A stretch of 64,000 nt of DNA from Aureimonas sp. Leaf427 (GCF_001425485.1 NZ_LMQW01000051.1:62001-126000), one strand, 5' to 3'; shown: positions 1-8,909, counted from the stretch's first letter. The notes: a model not told the origin generated them from the sequence alone. Program-made: numbers and translations.

Positions 1-58
1 CTGGGTGAGGTGGCTCCGCTCTGAACGCGCAGCTGGAACGGGCCTGGGAGGGCAGGGC

Positions 59-964
59 ATGAGCACCACCGGCGGCGACGGAACGAGCCTTGCGACCGAT
101 CATCTCCTCGCCATCCGCCACCTGATCGGCGCGGGCGAGCCGGGCGCGAACGCGCGCACGATGATGCTGCCCGGCGGCATCGTCACGCGAAAGCGCGGCC
201 GGGGCCTCGAGACCGACGACATCCGCCCCTTCGCCTATGGCGACGACGTGCGCCATGTCGACCGCAACACGACGGCGCGCACCGGCGAGCTTCATGTGCG
301 CAGCTTCCGCGACGAGCGCGAGCGCTCCGTTCTCCTCGTCGCGGACTTCCGGCCCTCCATGCTCTTCGGCACCAAGCGCGCCTTCCGCTCTGTCGCGGCG
401 GCCGAGGCGCTGACGCTGGCGGGCTGGCGGGTGGCGGGGCAGGGCGGGCGCGTCGGAGTCTTCGCGGTCGGCGGGGCGGAGACCTTCTTCCACCGGCCGG
501 GCGCCGGAGACCGCTCGATGAAGGCCGTCGCCGGGCGCCTCGCCGCCGCCCATGCCGCCGCGCTCGCCGCCAAAAGCTCCGAGGAGCCGCCGCTCTCCGA
601 GCTGATCGAGGCCGCCGGCCGCACGCTGCCCCATGACGGAACGCTGCTTCTCGCCAGCGCGCTCGACCGTCCGGGCGAGGATTTCGACGCCGTCGCCCGC
701 GATCTCGTCCACCGCGCGGCGCTCGACGTGTTCCTCACCGTCGACGCCTTCGAGCGCGCCCCGACGCCCGGCACCTATCCCTATCTCTCCATGGAAGGCC
801 GCAAGGGCTCGGGCGAGGTGAAGGACGCCAGAGCCGCCGGCGAGATCGACGCGCGGGTGCGCCGCATCGAGCGGCTGGGCGGACGCGCGCTCGTGCTCGA
901 CGCCTCGCTGGAGCCGCTGTCGCTCGCCGGACTGATCGAGGTTTTCGATGCCCGACGCCGATAA
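59..964 (+). CDS. DUF58 domain protein of a MoxR/Bat-type cluster
   Basis: About 301 residues. The central part has the DUF58 signature: a GRGLETDDIRPF stretch followed by GDDVRHVDRN and RSFRDERER, then a VWA-like strand VLLVADFRPSM. DUF58 proteins usually follow a MoxR AAA+ ATPase and are thought to help assemble or activate metal-binding or membrane complexes; the exact role is unknown. I chose ATG 59 because a purine-rich GGGAGGGCA lies just upstream; a GTG at 5 is possible. Bases 1-24 read in frame to a stop (...EVAPL*), which could be the end of the expected moxR gene, but that is too short to call. The 3' end overlaps the next gene by 17 bases, indicating translational coupling. Confidence 0.85.
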   Translation: MSTTGGDGTSLATDHLLAIRHLIGAGEPGANARTMMLPGGIVTRKRGRGLETDDIRPFAYGDDVRHVDRNTTARTGELHVRSFRDERERSVLLVADFRPSMLFGTKRAFRSVAAAEALTLAGWRVAGQGGRVGVFAVGGAETFFHRPGAGDRSMKAVAGRLAAAHAAALAAKSSEEPPLSELIEAAGRTLPHDGTLLLASALDRPGEDFDAVARDLVHRAALDVFLTVDAFERAPTPGTYPYLSMEGRKGSGEVKDARAAGEIDARVRRIERLGGRALVLDASLEPLSLAGLIEVFDARRR

Positions 965-1409
965 GATCCTGGAGGCGCTGCGCCCCGCCCATCTGCCGCC
1001 GGCCGCAGCCAACCTCTCGCTCGGCGACGTCGCGCTGCCCGTCGCGATCGGGCTTCTCCTGGCGCTGCTCGTCGCCCTTCTCTGGCCGCGCCGCATTCCC
1101 GGCCGGGCGCGCGTGGCGGCGAGCGCGCTGGCCGAGCTGAAGCGCGCGAAGACCCTGCCGCCGGCGGAGGCGCGGATCGTCCAGGTCCGGCTTCTGCGCC
1201 GCGTCGTCGCCGCGCGCGACGGGCGGGAGGCCGCGCTTTTGAACGGCGAGGCCTTCGCCGCCCATCTCGACCGAAGCTTCGCCACCGACTTCTTCACCGC
1301 CGGTCCCGGCCGCGCGCTCGTCTGCGGCCTCTACGAACCCGGCACGGCCGAGGCGCGCGGCACTGTGTCCGAGCGGCTGGAAGCCCTCTTTTCCGGCGTG
1401 AGGGCCTGA
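948..1409 (+). CDS. DUF4381 family membrane protein
   Basis: 153 residues. One hydrophobic segment (about residues 30-47, rich in L/A/V, ending WPRR) is followed by a cytoplasmic helical domain, the layout of DUF4381 proteins. These sit between the DUF58 and VWA genes in MoxR/Bat clusters of Gram-negative bacteria. The start overlaps the DUF58 gene and the stop is only 4 bases from the next ATG. Family assignment rests on context plus topology, so the function is inferred as a membrane partner of the cluster. Confidence 0.75.
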   Translation: MPDADKILEALRPAHLPPAAANLSLGDVALPVAIGLLLALLVALLWPRRIPGRARVAASALAELKRAKTLPPAEARIVQVRLLRRVVAARDGREAALLNGEAFAAHLDRSFATDFFTAGPGRALVCGLYEPGTAEARGTVSERLEALFSGVRA

Positions 1410-1413
1410 CGCC

Positions 1414-2385
1414 ATGCCGCTGCCGGACGCCTTCGACTTCGCTTGGCCGATCGCCTTCCTTCTCCTGCCGCTGCCCTTTCTCGTCATGCGCTTCCTGACG
1501 CCGGCGGGCGAGGCGGGCGGCGCCCTGCGCGTGCCCGAAACGGTCGCGGCCGGCTTTGCCGAAGGCGCCGCCGTCCTGTCCGCCGAGAAGCGCCGACTGG
1601 CGCTCGCCTGGCTGCTCTGGGCGCTTCTGGTTCTCTCGCTCGCCGGCCCGCGCACGGTCACGGCCGCCCCCGCCGCCCCCGCAACCGGCCGCGACATCAT
1701 TCTCTCGCTCGACGTGTCCGGCTCGATGGAGCGGCCCGATTTCGAGATGAACGGGGAAAAGCGCCGCCGCATGGACGTGTTGAAGACGCTGGCGCGCGCC
1801 TTCGTGCTCGGCCGCGCCGGAGACCGCGTCGGCCTCGTCGTCTTCGGCGAGCGCGCCTTCGTCGCCTCGCCGCTGTCCTTCGATGTGGAGGCGGTGGCGA
1901 AGGTCGTGGACTCCATCGATGTCGGCCTTGCCGGCCGCTCCACCGCCATCGGAGAGGGGCTGGGTCTGGCGCTGAAGAAGCTCTCCGAAAGCGACGCCAA
2001 GTCCAAGGTCGTCGTGCTCCTCTCCGACGGCGCGCAGAATGCCGGCACGGTGCAGCCGAGCTCGGCGGCCGGCCTCGCCAAGGCGCTCGGCGTGCGCGTC
2101 GACACGATCTCCATGGGTCCGATCGAGCTCGGCGGCGGCGAGCGCGGCGACGAGGGCGTGGATTCGCAGACGCTCTCCGACGTCGCGTCCGAGGCCGGCG
2201 GCGAAGCGTTCCGCGCCCGCACCACCGAGGAGCTGAAGGGCGTGATGGATGCGATCGACAAGCTGGAGAAGAGCCCGAGCGCGGCCCCGGCGACGATCGT
2301 CCACCGCAGCCTCTGGCCCTTTCCCGGCTCCCTCGCGCTGCTTGTCGCGGCCGGCATGATGCTCGGGCGAAGGAGGATGGGATGA
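1414..2385 (+). CDS. BatA-like von Willebrand factor A membrane protein
   Basis: 323 residues. Two N-terminal hydrophobic segments (about 10-25 and 63-78) precede a VWA domain whose metal-ion-dependent adhesion site begins with the DVSGS motif at D100. A further conserved acidic strand VVVLLSDGAQNAG and a C-terminal hydrophobic anchor (LALLVAAGMML) follow. This is the BatA/aerotolerance layout: a periplasmic VWA domain held by membrane segments. It is the first of two tandem VWA genes and shares an ATGA overlap with the second, so the two are surely co-translated. Confidence 0.85.
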   Translation: MPLPDAFDFAWPIAFLLLPLPFLVMRFLTPAGEAGGALRVPETVAAGFAEGAAVLSAEKRRLALAWLLWALLVLSLAGPRTVTAAPAAPATGRDIILSLDVSGSMERPDFEMNGEKRRRMDVLKTLARAFVLGRAGDRVGLVVFGERAFVASPLSFDVEAVAKVVDSIDVGLAGRSTAIGEGLGLALKKLSESDAKSKVVVLLSDGAQNAGTVQPSSAAGLAKALGVRVDTISMGPIELGGGERGDEGVDSQTLSDVASEAGGEAFRARTTEELKGVMDAIDKLEKSPSAAPATIVHRSLWPFPGSLALLVAAGMMLGRRRMG

Positions 2386-3296
2386 TCGATCTGTCCGGCT
2401 TCGGCCTCCTGCGCCCGTGGTTCGTCCTGGCGCTGCCTGTCGTCCTTCTTCTCGGCTTCCTCGCCGCGCGCCGCGTCTCCGCGCTCGGCGGATGGACGAG
2501 GATCGTCGAGCCCCGGCTTCTCGACGCCATGGCCAAGCGCGGCGGCGTCGTCGCCGGACGCGGCCGGCGCAACCTGGTTCTCGCCGCCCTCGGCCTCCTC
2601 ATCGCGCTCGCGCTCGTCGGCCCCGCGCTGGAGCGCCCGGCGACGGAGAGCTTCCGCAATCTCGACGGCACGGTCGTCGTGTTCGACCTGTCGAAATCGG
2701 TGGCCGAGGCCAAAGGCTTCGAGGCCGCGCGCACCGCCGCGCAGGAAGCGCTGGAGGCTTCCGGCACCCGACAGGCCGCGCTCGTCGTCTTCGCCGGCGA
2801 GGCCTTCATCGCCAGCCCCTTCACCTCCGACCACGCCGCCCTGGCGCGGACCATCTTCGGCCTCGACGGCACGACGGTGCCGGTCGCCGGCTCCCGCCCG
2901 ACGCAGGCGCTCGATCTGGCGCTGGAGATGCTGCAGGGCGCGGGGATCGTGGCGGGCGACATCCTCCTCGTCTCCGATGGCGGGACCTTCGGCGAAGGCA
3001 CGCGCGCTGCCGCCGCCCGCATCGCCGAGGCCGGCTTTCGCATCGACACGCTCTACACCCAGTCCGCCATCGGCCGGGACGGCAATCCCGGCGAGCTGGC
3101 GGCCCTGGCCGGCCTCTCAGGCGGCGTCGCGGGCGACGTGTCGGACCTCGCGCCCGTCATCGCGGCGCTCGCCGACGATTCCGCAAGGCGCATCGGCGCC
3201 AGCGACTTCCGCGCGCTCGCCTGGGTCGATCTCGGCCCGCTCCTCCTCCTGATCGCGGCGATTCCCGCGCTCATGCTCTTCCGGAGAACCGCGTGA
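2382..3296 (+). CDS. BatB-like VWA domain protein
   Basis: 304 residues from the ATG at 2382, which overlaps the stop of the preceding VWA gene (ATGA) and follows an AGGAGG ribosome site at 2371-2376. N-terminal membrane segments are followed by a VWA domain with MIDAS motif DLSKS starting at D102 and a later LVSDGGTFGEG strand. A hydrophobic C-terminus (LLLLIAAIPALMLF) is a last membrane anchor. It is a paralogue of the upstream gene; paired VWA proteins are typical of Bat operons, where they are thought to form a membrane complex with the TPR protein. Confidence 0.85.
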   Translation: MIDLSGFGLLRPWFVLALPVVLLLGFLAARRVSALGGWTRIVEPRLLDAMAKRGGVVAGRGRRNLVLAALGLLIALALVGPALERPATESFRNLDGTVVVFDLSKSVAEAKGFEAARTAAQEALEASGTRQAALVVFAGEAFIASPFTSDHAALARTIFGLDGTTVPVAGSRPTQALDLALEMLQGAGIVAGDILLVSDGGTFGEGTRAAAARIAEAGFRIDTLYTQSAIGRDGNPGELAALAGLSGGVAGDVSDLAPVIAALADDSARRIGASDFRALAWVDLGPLLLLIAAIPALMLFRRTA

Positions 3297-4147
3297 TGGT
3301 CCGCCTCGCTCTCGTCCTGGCGCTCACCGCGGCCGTCCTCGCCCTCGGGGCCTTCGGCAAGGGCCGCGAGAGCGTCGCGCGCAGCCTCGTCGAGCTCGGC
3401 CTGCCCGGCCTTGCCAGCCATGTCAGCGCCGATCCGGCGCTGGCCGGCTATGCCGCGCTTGGCGCCGGCGACTTCCGCCGCGCCACCCGGCTTCTGGAAG
3501 ATCGCCAGGACGCCGTCTCCGCCTACAACCGCGCCGAGGCGCTGGCCCGCACGGGCCGCATGGAGGAGGCGATCGCCTCCTACGACGTGGTCCTCGCCTC
3601 TCATCATGTGACGCGCTCGCTCGTCGCCGATGCCGGCGCCAACCGGCAGCTTCTCCTCGCCTTCACCGGCATCCAGCCGCAGACGGGCGGGCGGGCCAAG
3701 ACGAACGCGGCGGCCTTCGGCGAGAAGGACCGCTCGTCCGGCGATCCGAGCGACAGCGGCAAGGAGACCGCGACCTCCGGTGCCGGCCGCGCGGGCGACA
3801 AGGAATCCTCCTCCCAGGCCAAGGCGCCCGGCGGCAGCCGCGTCTCGCGGCTCGGCACCTCGCGCCAGGGCGACGAGTCCGGCATCGGCGATGCGCGTGG
3901 CTCGGCGGGCGATGCCGGCGGCGCCGGCCGCTCCGGCGGGCAGGCGAGCGCGGCCGTCATCACCATGGCCGAGATGCAGCGCAACGTGCAGAAGCGCTTC
4001 GACCAGCGCTCCGTGCCGGCCACGCGCCAATGGCTGAAGACCATCGCCGACGATCCCGGCGCCTTTCTGAAGGTGCAGCTCGTCGCCGAAATGGAGCGCC
4101 GCAAGCGCGAGGGTCTCGCCCTCGATCCGATGGCCGACACATGGTGA
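3296..4147 (+). CDS. TPR-containing BatC-like protein
   Basis: 283 residues. The N-terminus is a signal or anchor sequence (VRLALVLALTAAVLALGAF). Residues about 60-110 form one or two TPR units (ALGAGDFRRATRLL, AYNRAEALARTGRMEEAIASYD). The middle third is a Gly/Ser/Ala/Asp-rich low-complexity linker, and the last 70 residues are helical and charged. Start ATG 3296 shares a base with the previous stop (TGATG); an in-frame GTG at 3293 is an alternative. In Bat operons the TPR protein is taken to scaffold the VWA proteins. Confidence 0.75.
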   Translation: MVRLALVLALTAAVLALGAFGKGRESVARSLVELGLPGLASHVSADPALAGYAALGAGDFRRATRLLEDRQDAVSAYNRAEALARTGRMEEAIASYDVVLASHHVTRSLVADAGANRQLLLAFTGIQPQTGGRAKTNAAAFGEKDRSSGDPSDSGKETATSGAGRAGDKESSSQAKAPGGSRVSRLGTSRQGDESGIGDARGSAGDAGGAGRSGGQASAAVITMAEMQRNVQKRFDQRSVPATRQWLKTIADDPGAFLKVQLVAEMERRKREGLALDPMADTW

Positions 4148-4152
4148 CGCCG

Positions 4153-5463
4153 ATGCGCATCCTGGCGCTGCTTCTCGTCCTTTCCGGTCTCCTGTCCGGT
4201 CCGGCACTCGCCGGCGACAAGCCGCCGGAGGCCTTCGGCGAGGTCAGTTTCGAAATGCCGGAGGGCGGCGCCTATGCGCAGGAGATGGTCACCATGGTGG
4301 TCCGCTTCTACTTCAAGGCGCGCGCGACGACCGAATCCATGGAGCAGCCGGATCTGGCCGATCTCGGCTGGACCCAGCTCGGCCGCGACGTCTGGGCGCC
4401 CACCAAGATCGGCTCGGCCAACTGGTTCGGCGTCACGCGCCGCATCGCGATCTTCGCGCCGGAGGCCAAGACCTACACGATCCCGCCTTTCACCCATCAC
4501 GTCACGCTGATCGATGCGGAGGACAAGCGCTGGAAGGTCGATGCCGTGTCGAAGCCCGTCGAGCTCTCCATCCGCCCCTGGACCGCGCCGACCGACGGGC
4601 CGGAGGACGAGGACACGTGGTGGCTTCCCGCCCGCTCGGTCGAGATCGCGGATGCCTGGAGCGTCGATCCCTCGACGCTGAAGGCCGGCGAGACCTCGCG
4701 CCGGCGCCTGGAGGTGACGGCCGCGGGAACGCTGGCCGAGCAGCTCCCGCCGACGATCGACACCCAGTCGCCGGGCCTCGTCATCTTTCCCGGCCCCGTC
4801 GAGCGCCGAACGGAGATCGTCGAGGGCCTGCCCGTCGCCCATGCGATCTACACCTACGACGTCCGCCCCCATACCGGCGATCCCGTGATCCTGCGCGAGG
4901 TGCTCCTGCCCTGGTTCGACGTCGCGGCGCGCGAGATGCGCCAGGCGATCGTGCCGGGCGCCAGCGTCGGGGAGGGCATGGTGGTCCCCGGCCAGCCGCT
5001 CGCCGATGCGAAGGACGCCTGGAGCCCGCTGGCGCGGCTCGCCCTCTCGCTCGGCTCCGGCGCTCTCGCCTTCGCGGGCGGCGTCGCGCTTCTGCTCGCC
5101 CCCGGCCGCCGCGACCGCGAGCCGGTGCCGCGCCGCCTTCTGGACGGTCTGGCGCGCCGACGCCGCCTCGTTCCCGTCTACCTCGCCGACTGGAGCGGCA
5201 GGCCGGAGGCCCTGCGCGCCGCCGTCTACCGGCTGGCCCTCGAAGACGGCGCCGAAGGCCGGCGCTGGCTGGCCGATCCGACCGTTGCGCAGGCGCTCGC
5301 CGAGGTGGACGGCGCGCTCTTCGGCGGGGGAGGGGACGGCACGGTGCCGCCCGCCACCGCCGGGCGGCTGACCGACTGCGTTCTCGCCGCCCGTCGCCGC
5401 GTGTTCCGCGAGGCGGCACGGCGCCCCGAGCCCGCGCTCGCCGCCGACGCCTTCGGCCGTTAA
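4153..5463 (+). CDS. BatD-like exported membrane protein
   Basis: 436 residues. A clear signal peptide (MRILALLLVLSGLLSGPALA, cleavage before GDKPP) leads to a beta-rich periplasmic region typical of BatD/oxygen-tolerance proteins. A membrane segment at roughly 300-320 (LALSLGSGALAFAGGVALLLA) precedes an Arg-rich cytoplasmic tail. I prefer ATG 4153, preceded by GGTGA at 4143-4147, over an ATG at 4141 that only adds MVTP before the signal. It closes the Bat-type operon; the next gene starts after a 124-base gap that contains a CtrA box. Confidence 0.75.
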   Translation: MRILALLLVLSGLLSGPALAGDKPPEAFGEVSFEMPEGGAYAQEMVTMVVRFYFKARATTESMEQPDLADLGWTQLGRDVWAPTKIGSANWFGVTRRIAIFAPEAKTYTIPPFTHHVTLIDAEDKRWKVDAVSKPVELSIRPWTAPTDGPEDEDTWWLPARSVEIADAWSVDPSTLKAGETSRRRLEVTAAGTLAEQLPPTIDTQSPGLVIFPGPVERRTEIVEGLPVAHAIYTYDVRPHTGDPVILREVLLPWFDVAAREMRQAIVPGASVGEGMVVPGQPLADAKDAWSPLARLALSLGSGALAFAGGVALLLAPGRRDREPVPRRLLDGLARRRRLVPVYLADWSGRPEALRAAVYRLALEDGAEGRRWLADPTVAQALAEVDGALFGGGGDGTVPPATAGRLTDCVLAARRRVFREAARRPEPALAADAFGR

Positions 5464-5514
5464 CCGCTTGAAGCGCAATCCACGTCCGCGCCGTTGCGAC
5501 ACGGGTTCGAAGCC

Positions 5515-5529
5515 TTAATGTCTGCTTAA
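5515..5529. promoter_or_regulatory. CtrA box TTAA-N7-TTAA
   Basis: TTAA (5515-5518), seven bases TGTCTGC, TTAA (5526-5529). This matches the full binding motif of CtrA, the cell-cycle response regulator of alphaproteobacteria. It lies 59 bases before the ATG of the next membrane protein gene, a promoter-proximal position. Binding is inferred from the motif alone. Confidence 0.65.
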
Positions 5530-5587
5530 TCCTTGCCGAAGGAGGAGGCGCGCTTCGATCGTGCGGCGCAATGCGAGGCGGCACACG

Positions 5588-6871
5588 ATGAGCGTATCCC
5601 AAGGCTATACCCTGCGCGGTCAGATCCGGGCGCTGGAGACGACGACGCATGTGACGCTCGCCGTTCTGGCGCTGGCGAGCGGCGTCTTCACCTATCTCGG
5701 CGTGCGCGAGCTTCTCGACGGCTCGGCGACGACGGTCTTCTTCGGCGCGGTCATCTACTCGACCTCCGTCTCCGTCGCGATCTACGCTTTCTGGTCCTAT
5801 CTCCTGCGCTTCATGCCGCATGTGCGTCAGGCCGGCAGCCGGCGGATGCTCTATGTCGCGATGGCGATGGGCGCCTGCTTCATCATGGCCATGTCCTCCT
5901 GGCTGAACGCCTCCGCGCTCGCCGGCTCGGCGGCCCTGGAGCAGCATCTCGCCAACACGACGGAGGACTATCAGGAGCGCTTCAACGCCGCGCACGAGAA
6001 CGCGCTGGCCTCGCAAAGCCTCCTTCCCGATCTCCAGCTCGCCTCCCAGCGCTTCGCCGGCCTCGCCGACATCGAGCGCCAGTCCGGCGCGCTGACGGGA
6101 ACCTCGGGCTCGGGCACCGTCGTGCAGCTCCTGTCGCAGATGTCGACCCAGCTGAGCGGTCTTCAGGCCGAGGTCGAAGGCTCGCGCACCGCTGTCGAGA
6201 CGATCTTCGCGGAAGGCAGCAAGCGCCTGTCCACCATGCGCGAGCTCGTCTCGTCGGGCGGCCCCGTCGCGGAGCGCTCGAATGCCTATGCCGAGGAGGC
6301 GGTGCAGCTCTCCGGCCTGATCGCCGGCCTGCAGCAGACCTCCGTCGCGCCGGCCGTCAAGCGCGCCGCCGCCGATCTCGGCCAGACCTTCATCGCTCCG
6401 GTCGCCGACGGCACGGATGCGGAGCTGCAGACCCGCCAGAGCGAGGTCGTCGGCAAGGTCGAGGCCGCCGTGAAGGCGCAGAGCGTAGCGCTGGGCGCGG
6501 CCGCCGACGAGATCCTCGCCCGTCCGGTGATCGAACCCGTGCGCTTCACGCCGCTCTCGGCGCCCGAAGCCGTCATCCGCTATGCCCGCGACTTCCTGCC
6601 CTCCTGGGCCGGCGCCATCGCGATCGATCTCGTGCCCGGCGTCCTCATCTTCATCCTCTGCATCGTGCAGGAGGTCATCCGGCGCGAAGAGGGCGACGAG
6701 ATGGGCGAGGTCGAGATGAGCACGGCCGAGCTGATGCGCGCCCTTCGCATCCAGCAGAAGCTGCGCCTCGCCGAGGAGGGACGCGGCGAGATCGTGATCG
6801 GCGAGGCCGAGGACGACATCGTCCAGCGCAACGACCCGGTCGCGCCCTTCCCGAAGACCGTGCATCGCTAA
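5588..6871 (+). CDS. Membrane protein of unknown function, CtrA-boxed
   Basis: 427 residues. Three hydrophobic segments lie near the N-terminus (about 22-45, 55-78, 90-115), then a long, mostly helical, soluble stretch of about 220 residues with Gln/Ser/Glu-rich heptad-like parts, then a fourth hydrophobic segment (AGAIAIDLVPGVLIFILCIV) and a charged tail. I do not recognise the family. ATG 5588 has a GAGGCGG sequence 6-7 bases upstream; an in-frame GTG at 5561 is weaker. The ClpP-fold gene follows after 9 bases, so the two are likely one unit, and the CtrA box suggests cell-cycle control of a cell envelope function. Confidence 0.7.
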   Translation: MSVSQGYTLRGQIRALETTTHVTLAVLALASGVFTYLGVRELLDGSATTVFFGAVIYSTSVSVAIYAFWSYLLRFMPHVRQAGSRRMLYVAMAMGACFIMAMSSWLNASALAGSAALEQHLANTTEDYQERFNAAHENALASQSLLPDLQLASQRFAGLADIERQSGALTGTSGSGTVVQLLSQMSTQLSGLQAEVEGSRTAVETIFAEGSKRLSTMRELVSSGGPVAERSNAYAEEAVQLSGLIAGLQQTSVAPAVKRAAADLGQTFIAPVADGTDAELQTRQSEVVGKVEAAVKAQSVALGAAADEILARPVIEPVRFTPLSAPEAVIRYARDFLPSWAGAIAIDLVPGVLIFILCIVQEVIRREEGDEMGEVEMSTAELMRALRIQQKLRLAEEGRGEIVIGEAEDDIVQRNDPVAPFPKTVHR

Positions 6872-6880
6872 GGGACCTCG

Positions 6881-7756
6881 ATGATCGAGAGCGACGCCTC
6901 TCCCGGCCGCTTCGAACGCCTGTGGCGGCGCGTGCCGGACGGAACGGTGCTGCGCGCCACCTTCTACACGCTGCTCGCCATGGCGATCGGCGTCGTGGCG
7001 CTCGACTATCGCGACATGGCGCTGGCTTCGGCGGACACGGCGCGATCCTCGCGCACCGAGCCCGTTCCGCTGGAGCGCCCCGTGCCGGGCGACCAGATCC
7101 GGCCCTATCTGCCGAAGACGATCCCCGTCGGCCCCGATCGCGGGGAGCCCCGGCTTCCCGGCTATGACGGCCCCGTCGACGGCGAAGCCATGGCCGCGCC
7201 CATGCGCTTCGTCGAGGCCGGCGGCGGCATCCTCACGGCGATCGGCCGGATCGATCGCGGCAGCGTCGAGGCGTTGCGCACGGCGCTCGACAGATCGGAG
7301 CGTCCGATCGCGGCGCTCGTCATCCATTCGCCGGGCGGCTCGGTGTCGGACGCCGTCGCCATGGCGCGGCTGGTGCGCGAGCGGGGCCTCGACACGCGCG
7401 TTCCCGCCGATGGCTACTGCGCCTCCGCCTGTCCGCTTCTCTTTTCCGGCGGCCGCGAGCGGCGGGCCGGCGCGGGCGCCTGGATCGGCGTGCATCAGGT
7501 CTATGCCACTGATGCGCCGGGCCCGGCGCCGATGCGCGACCGCGACCGGTCGATCTCCGAGATCCAGGCGACGACGGCCGAATGCCAGGAGCTGCTTCTC
7601 GACATGGGCGTCGATCCCGCCGTCTGGATCAAGGCCATGCGCACCGCGCCGGAAGACCTCTACGTCCTCACCGAGGCCGAGCTGAAGGAGCTGAAGGTGG
7701 TCACGCCCGAGCGCTTCGGCCCGCCCATGCCCGAGGCGTTGAAGCCGCAGGCCTGA
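6881..7756 (+). CDS. ClpP/crotonase-fold exported protease-like protein
   Basis: 291 residues. A single membrane segment (about 24-42) is followed by a Pro-rich stretch and a ClpP-like domain from about 108. The motif SPGGS (150-154), CASACPLLFSGG (180-191, candidate nucleophile S182) and GVHQ (H205) reproduce the Ser-His geometry of ClpP-type serine peptidases. The N-terminal anchor would place the domain in the periplasm. It has no neighbouring unfoldase. It starts 9 bases after the CtrA-boxed membrane protein, which may be its partner or substrate. Peptidase activity is inferred from the residues, not proven. Confidence 0.75.
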   Translation: MIESDASPGRFERLWRRVPDGTVLRATFYTLLAMAIGVVALDYRDMALASADTARSSRTEPVPLERPVPGDQIRPYLPKTIPVGPDRGEPRLPGYDGPVDGEAMAAPMRFVEAGGGILTAIGRIDRGSVEALRTALDRSERPIAALVIHSPGGSVSDAVAMARLVRERGLDTRVPADGYCASACPLLFSGGRERRAGAGAWIGVHQVYATDAPGPAPMRDRDRSISEIQATTAECQELLLDMGVDPAVWIKAMRTAPEDLYVLTEAELKELKVVTPERFGPPMPEALKPQA

Positions 7757-7779
7757 TGCGGCGAAGCAAAGCCATGCCG

Positions 7780-8733
7780 TCAGGAATCGACGGTCGGATG
7801 CTCCGCGAGGATGCGGCCGAGCCAGACGGAAAGCGAGGCGAGGGCCGGCGCGCGGTAGAGCTCGATCTCGTTCAGCGTCTCGTGCCGGGCGCCCGCGATC
7901 ACCTCCGCGCTGATGCGCCGGGCCCCGTTGACGCGAAGGCGCGCCGCCAGCGTCTCGATCGCCGTTCCCTTCGCCGTCGCGGGGTCTTCGCTGCCGCCGA
8001 GAACATGCAACGGAAGGTCCGGCGAAAGCAGCGTCAGCCGCTCGGCCGAGCCGCCCTGGCGCACGAGTTCGACGATGTCGCCGGCCATGGAGACGGTCGG
8101 CGTGAAGCCGCAGAGCGGATCGCTGAGATAGGCGTCGACGGCGGCGGAATCGTGCGAGAGCCAGTCAGCCGGCGTGCGCGCGCCCGGAACCGAGCGGCCC
8201 CAGGTCTCGAAGGTCGCGCGCGCGAAGAGCCGGCTTCCGACATCCGAGCCCTTGAGGGCGCGCTCCACCTTCAGCGCCTGGACGGCGAGGCGTTCCTGCA
8301 GGCCGAAGGTGAGGTTGGCGTTCCAGATGGCGACGCCCGCCAGCTCGGCGCCGTGCCGCTCGGCGAAGTTCAGCGCGATCGAGCCGCCGAGCGAATGGCC
8401 GAAGACGACCACCGGCAGGCCCCAATGCTCGTTCTGCGCATGAACCATCACCGCATGGGCATCCGCGACGACCTTCGCGGCCCCGTTGGACTTGGCGAAG
8501 CGCCGGAGCGGCGCGTCGAGCGCGGACGTCGATCCATGGCCGCGATGATCGTGTACGAAGACTTCGAAGCCGAGCGCCGCCATCTCGCCGGCGAAGCGCT
8601 CGTAGCGCCCGGAATGCTCGGCGAGCCCGTGCTGGACGAGCAGGATGCCGCGCGGCTCGCGCCGGGCTCGCGCGGTGCGCACGTTCAGCGCCGCGCCGGT
8701 CGGACTGTCCAGGGTGAAGCGCTGGTCGTACAA
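7780..8733 (-). CDS. Alpha/beta hydrolase, monoacylglycerol lipase-like
   Basis: 317 residues. Hydrolase_4 (serine aminopeptidase S33/lysophospholipase) features: oxyanion region VQHGLAEHSGRY near the N-terminus, HDHRGHGSTS around 61-70, nucleophile elbow GHSLGGS with S114, a late acid in LGGSEDPAT and the catalytic His in GARHETLNE. No signal peptide, so probably cytoplasmic. Length and motifs match PldB/monoglyceride lipase types that hydrolyse monoacylglycerols or lysophospholipids; the substrate cannot be read from sequence. It is transcribed away from the RNase T2 gene. Confidence 0.85.
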   Translation of the reverse strand: MYDQRFTLDSPTGAALNVRTARARREPRGILLVQHGLAEHSGRYERFAGEMAALGFEVFVHDHRGHGSTSALDAPLRRFAKSNGAAKVVADAHAVMVHAQNEHWGLPVVVFGHSLGGSIALNFAERHGAELAGVAIWNANLTFGLQERLAVQALKVERALKGSDVGSRLFARATFETWGRSVPGARTPADWLSHDSAAVDAYLSDPLCGFTPTVSMAGDIVELVRQGGSAERLTLLSPDLPLHVLGGSEDPATAKGTAIETLAARLRVNGARRISAEVIAGARHETLNEIELYRAPALASLSVWLGRILAEHPTVDS

Positions 8734-8807
8734 GGGCGTCTCTCCTCGGCGCTTCTCTCGCGGACGGGCGGTCTCCCGCCTCGATCCGGACGGCCGGACA
8801 TAGCGAG

Positions 8808-8840
8808 CGATAGCGCTTCGCCGGAGTCTCCGATAGCGCT
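8808..8840. repeat. Direct repeat CGATAGCGCT in a divergent promoter region
   Basis: CGATAGCGCT occurs at 8808-8817 and again at 8831-8840, 23 bases apart. The pair lies between the divergent lipase-like gene (start 8733) and RNase T2 gene (start 8910). Its position fits a regulator binding site, but no known motif was recognised. Confidence 0.4.
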
Positions 8841-8909
8841 GAAATCGATGCCGCGATGCTTTCTCCGCGGGCTCTTGCGCCGGCTACCGAAATCGAGGAT
8901 GTTGCCATA

